From assembly GCA_963575745.1 (NCBI GenBank), contig CAUYUJ010020145.1, positions 65,001 to 129,000 on the forward strand: a DNA stretch of 64,000 bases. Direction: 5' to 3'. Position numbers and translations under genes: made by a program. Positions 18,912 through 29,188 of this stretch are shown in pieces (the first letter of the stretch is position 1; each line of letters opens with the position of its first letter). The notes beneath the pieces are model-generated. The model did no database searches and was not told where the DNA came from. It saw only the letters and a program-made list of their open reading frames with translations. Origin of the DNA: Prorocentrum cordatum. Its lineage: Eukaryota; Sar; Dinophyceae; Prorocentrales; Prorocentraceae.

Positions 18912-21900
18912 ATGTCCATGGACATCGACCAGGACGCAGATGTCCCTGTCTTGGCTGAGGGCGATGCTCACGATCTCTCAGCCACGTCCCGATGGTCCTT
19001 GTTCTTTGTAATAGCTGCTCGAAAGTGGCAGAGGCGACAGCTGCACAATTTTTGGGACGACCTGGAAGAAGTGTTCGGCACAGAGGTTCTCGAAGCGCCA
19101 CCTCGGATCGTTGGCGCAGTTGTTGCGCGCTGGACTCTGAGACGTGAGAATGAGGTTGATGTTCTAAGCCCCTTCGCGCAGCAATGGTGCTCACATGCCA
19201 GGGAATCGACGCGAGGTGTAACATGTGGTTTTATTGTCCATGAAGTGCGTGACCGCATAGTGTTCGACTCAGCGTGGTGTGTGAATGAAGCCGTCAAGCC
19301 ATGTGACTTGTGGGCTCGGCTGCAGCAAGTTCTACACGAGCGGCAATCCAATGCCCTCGCTGGCCAACGCTTGCCTGCAGGAGATGACTTGACTTCTTGG
19401 CGCTGCCCTGGTCGAGGCCGTACCTTTTCGTGTATCCTCCACCCCTTCTTGGCAGTGCACGTGGTGAATCATGCAGATACCCTCCATGTTGTTGCAGTGA
19501 CTCGCAGGTTGGACCATGCGAGTCTGCTGGCAGGGGGCCCCAAAATGAGCACGATTTCGAAATGGAGGGGGGCACTGCCGGCAGCGCCATCGGAATCAGC
19601 AGCAGGTGCAACATCAGATGTAGGTTCTCGGAAACGCAACCGCAGTCACCCTCTGTTTAAAGTTCGTCGTTACAAGGGCTTCGGAGGGACAGTCTCGTGT
19701 GACATCGTTTTGAATTGGATGGATGCAACGCGGCACTTGAAGGCCTTGAGAAGGAAAGAAGAGTCGTGCAAGGCACACGCTAAACTCTTAGCCCACGGCC
19801 GTCAGGACTCGGCAGAAGATCTTTTGTCAACGCTCACGCATCTGAGCTACGAGACGATCAGGAAGTCCCGAGCGAGGCTGGACATGGCCAGTTGTCTTCT
19901 CTGGCGTGAGTTCAGCAGTACGTCGAAAGACTTGGATCTGTACCTTTGGTGCGACTCGAGTCCTCCTGGGAGGGGCTTGGAGCTTTACACTGCTGTGGCC
20001 GATATTGTCCAAGACGGCGTACTTCGTCGACGACTCTTGCCACAAATATGTTTGCCGAAACGGTTGTTCGGTAGCGTCGGGAAAACGTTTGCACTTCTAT
20101 GGATGTTGTGGTTGATGTTCGGGCCGACCTACGGGCGCATGATGGATGTCTGCAATCACATCAGGAGCTTGACCACTGATCTGGGCACAGAGGCGCTCGT
20201 GGCCATCAGTGGCGACATCCTGCAGGACTTCTTTCGCATCATCGGTGGGTACTTGCCGCCTCGCGCCATGAGGCGCGACCAATTGTTTCCCCGAGCTATT
20301 CGCGTGCCTAGATGGAAGCACTTGTGGGATGGAGTAATTCGTTTTGGTATGTATTTGTACAGGCGGTTTCCTTGGTGGCTGGAGAGACTGAAAGCAATCA
20401 CATCTTGGTTACGGAATCGACCAAGGCCGCGTTGGGTTTCCAATCGGCTGGCCTCGTGACTGTGTTTCGTTGTGTAGCAACAACGAAATACGACGTGTAT
20501 CGATTGTGTGGAAATCAAGGTTGTCTGGAACGTAGGCTTTCGGGTCCTGGGCGCCGTTCGAGCCTAAAGGCATGAGTGGTTATAACGCATAGGTTAACTC
20601 AACACATACTAGATTGTGTAGGGTGCACGTTCCTCGGGCGCGGTTGGTTTGCTATTCGTGCTGCCGAAGTGTCAGCAACTGTGTAGTGGCAATGTGTGGG
20701 CGCGTGCGCACGAACACACACGCGCACACACGCACACACACGCACACACACACACACACGCATACACACATACACACATACACACAGCGCATGTGTAACA
20801 CATGCACCTCCCAGCTCGCAATCTGAACATAGTTCGGCGACGTTTCGCAGTATATACTGCGCACGTGGCGTTAATTTGTAATGCTGGCCTGTGCAGGCTT
20901 GCTAACTACTCCATGGACCTGAGGAGGCGAGGTTTCCACGCACTTGCCCAGATGTTGGAAGCAACGAGCATCCCGTCGTTTGCCAAATGGCGTTGGGGCA
21001 CGATATCTGTGATTCTACGGCATCTGGGGCGATTCGTCCACTCGTTCTCGCGCACTTGGACTACTGAGGGGCAACCCCCAAGCGTGGACGAACCCCAAAT
21101 GTTGCACTTGATGACTGACGCATTTCGTTCTCGAGAGTGGATGACTGCATTCAAGTTCTTGCATTGGTTTGCTGACTGGGTGGGTGGCCTTCTGACGTGG
21201 GGCGGTGGCTGCTTGTGTCACATGGCCCAGCTCATGCGCGGCCAGAGCGTCCACTGTGCTGAGAAAGGGCGTCTGCTTCACATCGCTCACTCGCACGCTG
21301 CCGACGTGTTGCGGCGACATCTGGATGAAGCTAACGGGTGGACGAGGGAATGGTTCGACGGCAGTGATGCGCTTTGGCGTCAGTTTCAAGACATTGTTCG
21401 CGCCGTCCACGCCCACGCCCACCAGAAGCTCGATTGCTACCAGCACCTACCTATAGCGATTGTTCATCTTGGCGAGCCTGGCATGAGAGACGTCCTCATC
21501 CGTAAGTTCAACTCGCATGCTCCTGAAGCGCACGAGTTGGCCACGAGGCTCGTGTTCGACTCGTCCTTCCCTGGGAACATGCGCGCCGACGTGGACGCCA
21601 TGCTCCCCGACGGCTCGGGCATGAGCGACAGGCTCGCCCAGGAGGCACTGGGTGCGACCGCAATGGTATATACTCCTTCCTCACCATCATCATTCCTCCT
21701 CTTTCTCCTTCTCGTGCCCTGCCCCTCGTCCCCCCCCTCCCCGCGGCCCCGAAATTATGTTGGCCCTAGTGTATGTGACTAAACGCCTGGAGATGGCTCA
21801 TGCCGGTTTCCTCTGCCCCCCCCCCCGAGAGAAAACGACGTACTTGCAGCGGGCCTCGGAGGAGGGGAGGGGGCAGTGGGGAGGAGGGCGAGGATGGGGA

Positions 21901-24039
21901 GGGCGAGGAGGAGGAGGAGGGCGAGGATAACGATTTGTTTTGTTTAGTGCGGCCATCGTCCCACCAGTTATAGCACAGAACCCAGGTTCTGAGCATCAGG
22001 CGGGTGTGCATCGACGATGGCGTCGGCGAGGGCCCGCACGCGCGGTACAAACAGTTTGCAGATGCAGCGAGAAATAGTGGTTTCGTGTGGAATGCGTCGT
22101 CCATGCGACTGGTCGACAACCTTCATGACTTCCGCACTCTGCCAGAGGAGGTGGAAGGCTTGAACAGACAAGCCTTGTGGGACAACTACTTGGCTGTTCT
22201 ACAGCCGAGCAAGCACGGTGTTCGCAAGGATATGTTCAGGAACAAAAAATCACTAGCAGAGCTGCCGTGCGGCAATTTTACTATATGGACCACTTCAGCT
22301 GCTGCGACCTGCCCGACGCTAGGGGCGGCTGTGGCCCAGGTGGCGGCGACGGTGGCGGCAAAGGTCAACATGGGTGCCGCTCATGCACGAACAGATTCCT
22401 CTGCCGATCCCCTAGGGCACGGCCAGGGTGGGATGGGAAGGGATGGAAGGAGGTGAGCAGGATGAGGAGGAGGTGACACTCTACTAATCCACCTGACCCT
22501 TTCCCATCATGGCACTCTACGGGGGCCGGTGGAGGACTCTGGGCAGTTGCGTGGGCGGCGCCTGAGTTCTCAGGCGACGCCGACGACGACCATGGCCATC
22601 CTGGAGGTCCTGGCCCTGGCGACCGCGAGCTGTCTGCTATAGACGACGACGGTCAGGGCGAGATGAGCGCCCAAGAGCATGCTGAATTCAGGATGATTTC
22701 GGAGTATTTGTCGAGCTCGCTTGAGCCCCACACGTACATCACGAAACAGGTCACAGTGGACGGCGTCAAACGGTTGCTCCCTTTCCAGTTTTTACATTTC
22801 GGCGAGAGGAAGAAATTCATCCAGTCTTATCGGGCCAGGAAGGGTTTCAGCAGGGGTACTGACGTCACTGTGCAGTTTATGGAGGTATGGGGAGGTGACG
22901 CTGATGCCACGTCCAACAGTATTGACGTCTTTGCTGTAGAGGACCCTTGCGTTCTGCCATTGGTATCCCTCGCTGATGGGCTTGGTGTCGGGCTTCGGAG
23001 TGCCATGCTCCGATGGGACAGCGCTCCTTCCGAGCATGAGGGATGTCTAGTCATGTGCAACCCAACGGAGCTGCGCCCAAGCGAACTCAAGCTGTCCAGT
23101 CCTGCCGTGCCTGTGCTGGCCCTTCTTGATCACCTGAAAGAGGAAGGCTACGACGGGGTGGGCAGGAGAATGATCCACGTGCCTGGTGGACCCAAGCACT
23201 ACGATAACAGACGTATCGAGAGCAAACCTGAGTACTTGAAGTGCGTCATCGGGCAGGCTGACATTTTCAAGAAAGGCGTTTTATCGTTCGAGTCGACGGC
23301 GACATCCGTCTGGTTCAAGCTTTTGCAGGCGAGCCCTGAGCCGATCGAGGCTGGTCTTTCGTCCAAGGAGTGCCAAAAACAGTTGCGAGAGCTGACAGGG
23401 CTGACCCCTCTTCCCGCATTGGACGTGCCAGCGCCCCTCCCGCCGCCGCCCGCTGGTGTTCAACCGCCCACCATTGAGGACGTCGACGGAAGTGAGCCGT
23501 CTGAGCATGGCGGCCACGACGGCGACGGCAAGCGCCCTTGCATCGACGACGCAGGGCCTCATCCAGAGTCGTCGCCTCCTACTCCAGAGCCAGTCCACCC
23601 AGGACCTGCGCAACCAGGTCCAGAGCCGCCACCAGACGGTGATCCAGAGCCTCCTGATCCAATGCCAGCCCCTGCTCCTGGCGAGGCTGGTCCTGGCGCG
23701 GGTATCGACGGGGGGAGCGACGACGAGTTTGATGGCGAGGACGGTTTCGCCATCAGGATGCCGAGGCTCTTGGAGGGCGTCGAGCCCAGACTGAAGAAGG
23801 ACATTGGGAAATACAGAGGGTATCGCGTGAGATGCGCAAACCCTCTGCATGCTAATTGCTCGCTGTATCGAAGCGCTCGCTTGGGCGTCGGCGTGCACGG
23901 GCCCAGAGCTTGCGAGGGCTTCCTTGGTGTTTGGCTCTCGAGAGCCTTCTCGTGCAACAGGGATGAGCACGTAGCCTTGAAAAGGCGCATCACGGACGAT
24001 GACGTCCGAGAATACTTAGCTGCTCACCCTGCCGAATAG
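18912..24039 (+). CDS. Gene A: four-exon dinoflagellate family protein, putative DDE-like transposase
   Basis: Predicted exons are 18912-20407, 20897-21665, 21986 to about 22340, and about 22567-24039. Introns 1 and 2 are GT-AG and join in phase (ITSW|LANYSMD and GATAM|VLSIRR); intron 3 limits are uncertain. Exon 1 carries LYLWCDSSPPGRG (Asp348) and SLTTDLGTEAL (Asp423), then LFPRAIRVPRWKHLWD. Exon 2 carries FAKWRWGT and a CLCH...HCAEKGR cluster, possibly zinc-binding. Exon 3 has CIDDGVGEGPHARY. Exon 4 has a Pro-rich linker (about 23430-23700) and a C-terminal Cys/His-containing block ending REYLAAHPAE. The order of these blocks matches, from memory, long unannotated proteins abundant in dinoflagellate genomes. 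Two Asp in TTDLGTE-like settings suggest a DDE nuclease, but the third acid is not identified and no terminal repeats were found. It could instead be a cellular gene family. Confidence 0.75.
20408..20896 (+). other. Gene A intron 1 with CA microsatellite
   Basis: Donor TTG|GTTACG and acceptor TGTGCAG|G, phase 2. Removing it restores TGG (Trp) and a continuous frame. It holds a CACACA/CGCACA tract at about 20715-20787. Confidence 0.7.
21666..21985 (+). other. Gene A intron 2
   Basis: Donor ATG|GTATAT and acceptor CCCAG|GTTCTG, phase 0. The left side is TCC/CT-rich and the right side GGA-rich (21855-21930), so the two halves could pair. Confidence 0.7.
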
Positions 24040-24687
24040 GAAAAAACATACGCTGCCTCCCGCAGCGTGCAACTTGCAGCAAAAACGGTGAACCAGGAGG
24101 AGAAGGGAGGAGGGAGGAGGAGGGAATGAGGAAAGGGGAGGGGGAACTAATGAGGACCCTCCTCCCTCCTCCGGCCTAAACATCATCCGCCTCCACGCGT
24201 CACGCCCATACGTTCTAAAAACATGTTCCCTTCTGGGGTCATCTTGGGTCCTCTCGTGGTCCTCTCGGGGGCTCGGGCACTCATACGGCCTCTTGTGGTC
24301 CTCTCGGGGGCTCGGGCTGCGGTGATCTTGGGTGCAGTGCATATCGGACCGTCTGGGGCTGCAAAGGGCACAGTGCGAGCAATCTAACGCAATATGGCAA
24401 TACATGCCGAAAACACTAAAAGCAGTGCATCAACAAGGATAACACAAACCACAGGCAACGTAGACAGCATAAGACAGCACCAGCGGCTGAGGAGAGCAAT
24501 CCGAAGGAAACATCATAGACTATGCTGAGGATGAATAATGCATCTGTTACTCTCATGTGCGTCAGTATGTTAGGCGCGCGTGAGGAGCTCATGCTGGTCC
24601 TCCATCCTCCGAGCTTTCCTCTTCGTCCTATTTCCCTGGCAGCATACGTAGAGCTAGTTGGAGGCTCGAGGCGAATTTGATTCGCTC
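24040..24687. repeat. Intergenic region with short tandem duplication
   Basis: TGGTCCTCTCGGGGGCTCGGGC occurs twice (about 24259 and 24297 onward), with a third partial TCCTCTCGTGG just before. GGA-rich text lies at 24095-24140. No gene is seen; this separates the gene A stop from the gene C start. Confidence 0.6.
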
Positions 24688-25437
24688 ATGGCGACTCCTG
24701 AGCCCCAGCCTCACTCAGAAGGGGCCTCGTTTACTATAACGATTAAGATTCCCGATCTTCCGAAAGAGTACGATTACGTCACTAGGGTGCCCATGTTAGT
24801 CCAGGTACGGCGCAAGGAGACCGATGCCGACGGAAAGCGTGGCGCAGACCCAGCCCCTGGCCCTGCCTCGCCTAAGCAAGATCCTGCCGACCAGGGCCCA
24901 GGACCAGTCCAGAGTACGGGAACTAAGGCGCAAGTCCGACTGATGGAGCTTATCAACGAGCTTGGTGATCTGCCGCAGCCACAGGCATCGTCGCCCGATT
25001 CAGCTGGCCAGCCTATTGTGCGCAAGTTCGGGTACATAGATAAAGGCGAACCGTTTGTTGCAGCCGTGCTGACCAACCCCATGCCCCCGCCGCAGACTCC
25101 CCCGCCCAAGAAGTCCAGGCCACTCGAGTCGTCCCAATGGCTGCAGCCGAAGAAGAAGTTCACGCTGGTGGATCCCCAATCGCCCGCCGCGGGAGCAGCA
25201 GACCAGCCCACATCGCCAACCTATGACTACCACGAGGCCCTGCACGAGGCCGTCCTCACGGATATAGTCGGCACGGGGGCGGCGTGCTCAAGCAGCGGGT
25301 CGAATGTCAAGTTCGACGATTGCATCGACCTCAGCCAGGAGACCCAGGACATTTACCCAGAGGATTCGTGCCGTGCCGCCAGCCAGGATGCATACGAGCT
25401 CGCCCTCGAGGATGGGACTCAACCTCCTCCGTTTTAG
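24688..25437 (+). CDS. Gene C: proline-rich protein, hypothetical
   Basis: 249 residues from ATG 24688 (MATPEPQPHSEG); the frame is open a little upstream but has no earlier ATG. The N-terminal segment FTITIKIPDLPKEYDYVTRV and VPMLVQVRRKE looks folded. A long Pro/Ser/Gln-rich region follows, with KKSRPLESSQW and KKKFTLVDPQSP, and an acidic C-terminus ending QPPPF. I do not recognise the family. It lies between A and B on the same strand and could be an accessory protein of the same unit or an independent gene. Whether it is a single exon is unproven. Confidence 0.6.
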   Translation: MATPEPQPHSEGASFTITIKIPDLPKEYDYVTRVPMLVQVRRKETDADGKRGADPAPGPASPKQDPADQGPGPVQSTGTKAQVRLMELINELGDLPQPQASSPDSAGQPIVRKFGYIDKGEPFVAAVLTNPMPPPQTPPPKKSRPLESSQWLQPKKKFTLVDPQSPAAGAADQPTSPTYDYHEALHEAVLTDIVGTGAACSSSGSNVKFDDCIDLSQETQDIYPEDSCRAASQDAYELALEDGTQPPPF

Positions 25438-26580
25438 GCGCAGCGGCCACGAGCGAGTCTATTAGTCGCCGTGTTTTTTTCGGGTGCCAGTGGCATAGAT
25501 TGACTATGCGGGCGCATTTGGGATATTTTGCATTGCATCAAGTTTCACTGCAGTTCAGACCTTTGAAAGGCTGTTGCGTCGAGATTCCTGGTAATAGGCA
25601 GTAGGATCATACGCATAAGCTGCAACCAATCAGCAACCACATCAACATAAACATACACCAAACCATACAAACTCGCCAAAACACCATCACACGCATGCAC
25701 ATGCCCAGCGTTATAACCATACGCATCACCATGAACTTAAACACATGTCTCGTCATAAGCGGAGCAGTAAGCATGACAATCAGCACAGGCATATGCATAA
25801 CCGTAAGCATTGGTGGGCATTGCGAGTGGCAGGAGCTCAAGGAAGATCTATGGTAGCCGCTCTGGCCATTATCAAATAATCAGGCGTACCATGTGTTTAA
25901 TGCGAATAATTAACACAAGTATGAATCGTTGTACTCAAGAGTGGATGTCAACAGCATGTCTCTATGTCCTCGATGCTCCTTCAACGGGCCTCCAATATCC
26001 AAAGCCTTCGGCTCTGGGCCCTTGCCCAGCCGCCAGACCCAAGATCAGTATGAGGGGCGTGCCGAAATGTGTAGCCTACCATGGGCGTGCACCCATGACC
26101 AACTGCCCCCCCCCCACACACACACACACACACACGCAGCATATGCATGACCCTGCACGTGGTCTCAAGTTCGCGATCGAATCATGATGGTCCGACGGCC
26201 TTGGGCCTTGGTATGGAATCCCCAGGGTTTCCGTTTCTGGTAGTAGACAAGATCTCAATGTGAACTATTGGGCCCTGCGGGGCCCTGCCGATCACGCTGT
26301 CTATCCCTAGTTTGACTCGACGCTGCAGACAACTACGCGTACATTGCGAACTGGACTTCGGGAGCGACCAGGCAAGCGAGGTCAAACCGTTGGGAGGGTC
26401 AGGGGCTGCAACCAAGATTTAGGATTCTTGCTCCAGGGCCCGTGAGGTTCACGCAGGTCCAGCCCACCCAACTGGGCCCAACCGACTCGACCCCCAAACA
26501 AAGCATGACACCAAGCCGAGCAAGAAAACACATTGCAACACAGCAAAACCACATGCAACATAGCAAAACTACATCTTTTA
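25438..26580. other. Intergenic, low complexity in parts
   Basis: 25610-25810 is A/C-rich with ACATAA/ACATCA words and little else. A (CA)n lies at 26115-26136. No credible gene. Confidence 0.5.
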
Positions 26581-26589
26581 CAGCTGCAG

Positions 26590-26852
26590 AAAAGCAGATG
26601 AAACCAGATGAAACCAGATGAAACCGGTTTCATCATCTCCATTTTTTAGATGAAACCAGATGAAACCAGATGGCACCGGTTTCATCACCTCCCGTTTTTA
26701 GATGAAACCAGATGAAACCGGTTTCAACAATTCTAGTTTTTTAGATGAAACCAGATGAAACCAGATGAAACCGGTTTCAACAATTCTAGTTTTTTAGATG
26801 GAACCAGATGAAACCAGATGAAACCAGATGAAACCAGTTTCAACACCCCTCT
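26590..26852. repeat. Tandem array of AGATGAAACC units
   Basis: A 10-bp unit AGATGAAACC is repeated in clusters of two to four, each cluster ending in ACCGGTTTCA, which is the partial reverse complement of the unit, then CATC or ACAATTCTAG and TTTTTAG. The higher-order period is about 55-70 bp, with about five clusters. GAAACCGGTTTC is a 12-bp palindrome. Confidence 0.9.
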
Positions 26853-27452
26853 GCTCTTAGGCTAACTGAGCTGAACCAAAAGGACGCACACGAAACGATT
26901 CTGGGTCGTGGACTGATGTGAAAACGAATGGGGCCACCAGGAACAAGTTTCAGGAACGCTTGTTTTCGTTTGTCCGTGGTCTCTGGGGGCGCCTTTGTCT
27001 TGTCCTCGTGGTCGCTTCGGACCGCGTCCTGCGTGACGCGGGCGCGGGGGTTTGTCTGACAAGGGGGGTTTTGTTGACGCCCCACCAGGTAAGCCCAATT
27101 CCCTGTGGACACCCCCCCCTCGTGGAAAAGGCAGAGAGTATTGGAAAAAGCTGAGATGTTGACGGCGGGCCACTACGGCCGCGATTCCTGTTGACGGCGG
27201 GCCACTAAGGTCGAGGCGTGGACGGGGGTGTCTGGCCTGTCCACTATTTGGCCCCCAACCCCCTCCCCGCCTCTGAGAGGCACTCGCTTGACAGATCGCC
27301 TACTGATTTTTCACACTCCGACGTCGTACATCAATTGCATTCGCAGCCATTTGGCGGCTCCTGTGGGGCCGCGCTCAGGCCGAGGACACCAGGAGCTCCT
27401 GGCAGGGGAGCTCGCCAGACCCACAGCCCGACCGCCCTCTGGGCTCACGACC
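26853..27452. repeat. Upstream region of gene B with 31-bp direct repeat
   Basis: GTTGACGGCGGGCCACTA occurs twice (near 27159 and 27190), 31 bp apart. The frame of gene B is open back to 27228 but has no ATG there, so the start was placed at 27453. Confidence 0.55.
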
Positions 27453-29144
27453 ATGTCGCGAGCGAGTTCCATCGGAGATGAGCTTTCCATGATGGGGGAC
27501 GCCGACGACATGTGCGGCGTGGAGCTCATGTGCCACCTGTGTACAATGTATGACCAACAAACCAACCTCCCCTACCGCCTCCTCGGCTTCCACTTCCACG
27601 CGAAGTGCATGGCAGGTTTCCGCGCTAAGTGCAGGGCCATGTCGAAGGATCAGGACGAGGACAGAGCCATGATGAAGGAACGTCCAGAAGAATGGCGTGC
27701 TGACACCATGCCATGGACGACTGGGGACCGCTCTAAGGCGAGAGCCGATGTCAAGAAGAAGTTCACTACCCTCGTGAAGGATGCTGACTACTCGAAGAGC
27801 GGGGAGCGCGTTGAGTACCTAACGATGGCGCTGGAGCCGCTCATCAACTACTGGGACTTCTGGCTCAAGAGGCCCAGAGAGGAGTCCGAGGCAGAGTTCA
27901 ACAGGCTCCTGGGCATCCAGGGAGACACGTACACGAGGAAGGTCGACGGCAAGGTCGAGAGGAGGGTTCGCATTCCGTCGGCGGTGTCCAGCGACTTCAC
28001 GGAGAAAGGCAAGCTGCATGAGGACAGCGTGAGGAAGGAGGAGGAGCTGGACGAGTTTGCCCACGCTTCCGCACAGATCAAGCGCCGCCGCTTGACGTCG
28101 AAAGCATCGGCGCCGTCATCGACGTCATCAGGGGCCCTGCCGACAGGGGATGTGCAGCGGGGGCCTACACCATCCAGGCAGCCTGAGTCTGACGCTGGAC
28201 GGTCGTGCCGAATCATGTCTGATGAGAGTGTCGACTCGGTGAATGCGGCGCTGGTCAAGGGAAAGGCGGCGGCCACGCCGACGAAGCGGGATGTTGACGC
28301 AGCCACGAGTGCGGAGTTCCGCAAGCCCATCGCCGACTTCTCTAAGTTGTCGCCGCTGGAGGTGCCCAAACGCAGAGACAGCTGGTCGACGGAGCTCGCC
28401 GACCTACCCAGCGAGTTCGCTGGGCCCAAGGGCTACACAACGAAGATCCAGAAGCTCGTGCTGATGATCCCTCCGACCGCGATCGAGGAGTTGGAGCTGA
28501 ACCCCCAAGGCCTGCTGGAGGAGATCGCATCATTCTTGTCGGAGAGCGCTGCGTCCCAGAAGGCGATGCAGAACTGCAAGGTCGACAGGCTCCAGAAGCT
28601 CGAGGCCGAGGCGAGGGCGCTGCAGGAGAAACATGACGCCTTGCTGCCCAAGTGCGAGTAGCCCTGGGCGTCAGACCAGCCCAACCCATCCACCCACAGA
28701 TAGGCATACTCATTACCCCCCTCATATACCATATGGGCTTCCCCACCTCCTCGGCGGAGGATTGGCTGGAGATGAGGAGGCCCATATGGTATATGCTACT
28801 CCAGAGGTCTATGGTCGACGCGCTGAGCTGCGAATGCAGCAAGGCGAAGGCGGCCAAACGCACCGAGTACCTTTCCCAACACCACCAGGCCAAGAAATAT
28901 TCCAACCAGCTCACAGCTGGAGGCCACGGACCAGAATTCTCCAAGACAGTGAGTCCCTACATCCGTGCCCTGGCGGAGAACACCGTCAAATACTCGGACA
29001 AGGTGCCGCTCGAGGTGAAGGCTGCCGTCGACATCAAGATCGTGCACTTCCTCGACGACGGCTTCAGCACAGAGGCGCTGCTACGGCCAGAACGGGATGA
29101 CCCAACACACGTATGTATCAGATGTGTTGTGTGTACGTGTGCGT

Positions 29145-29188
<44 letters not shown>

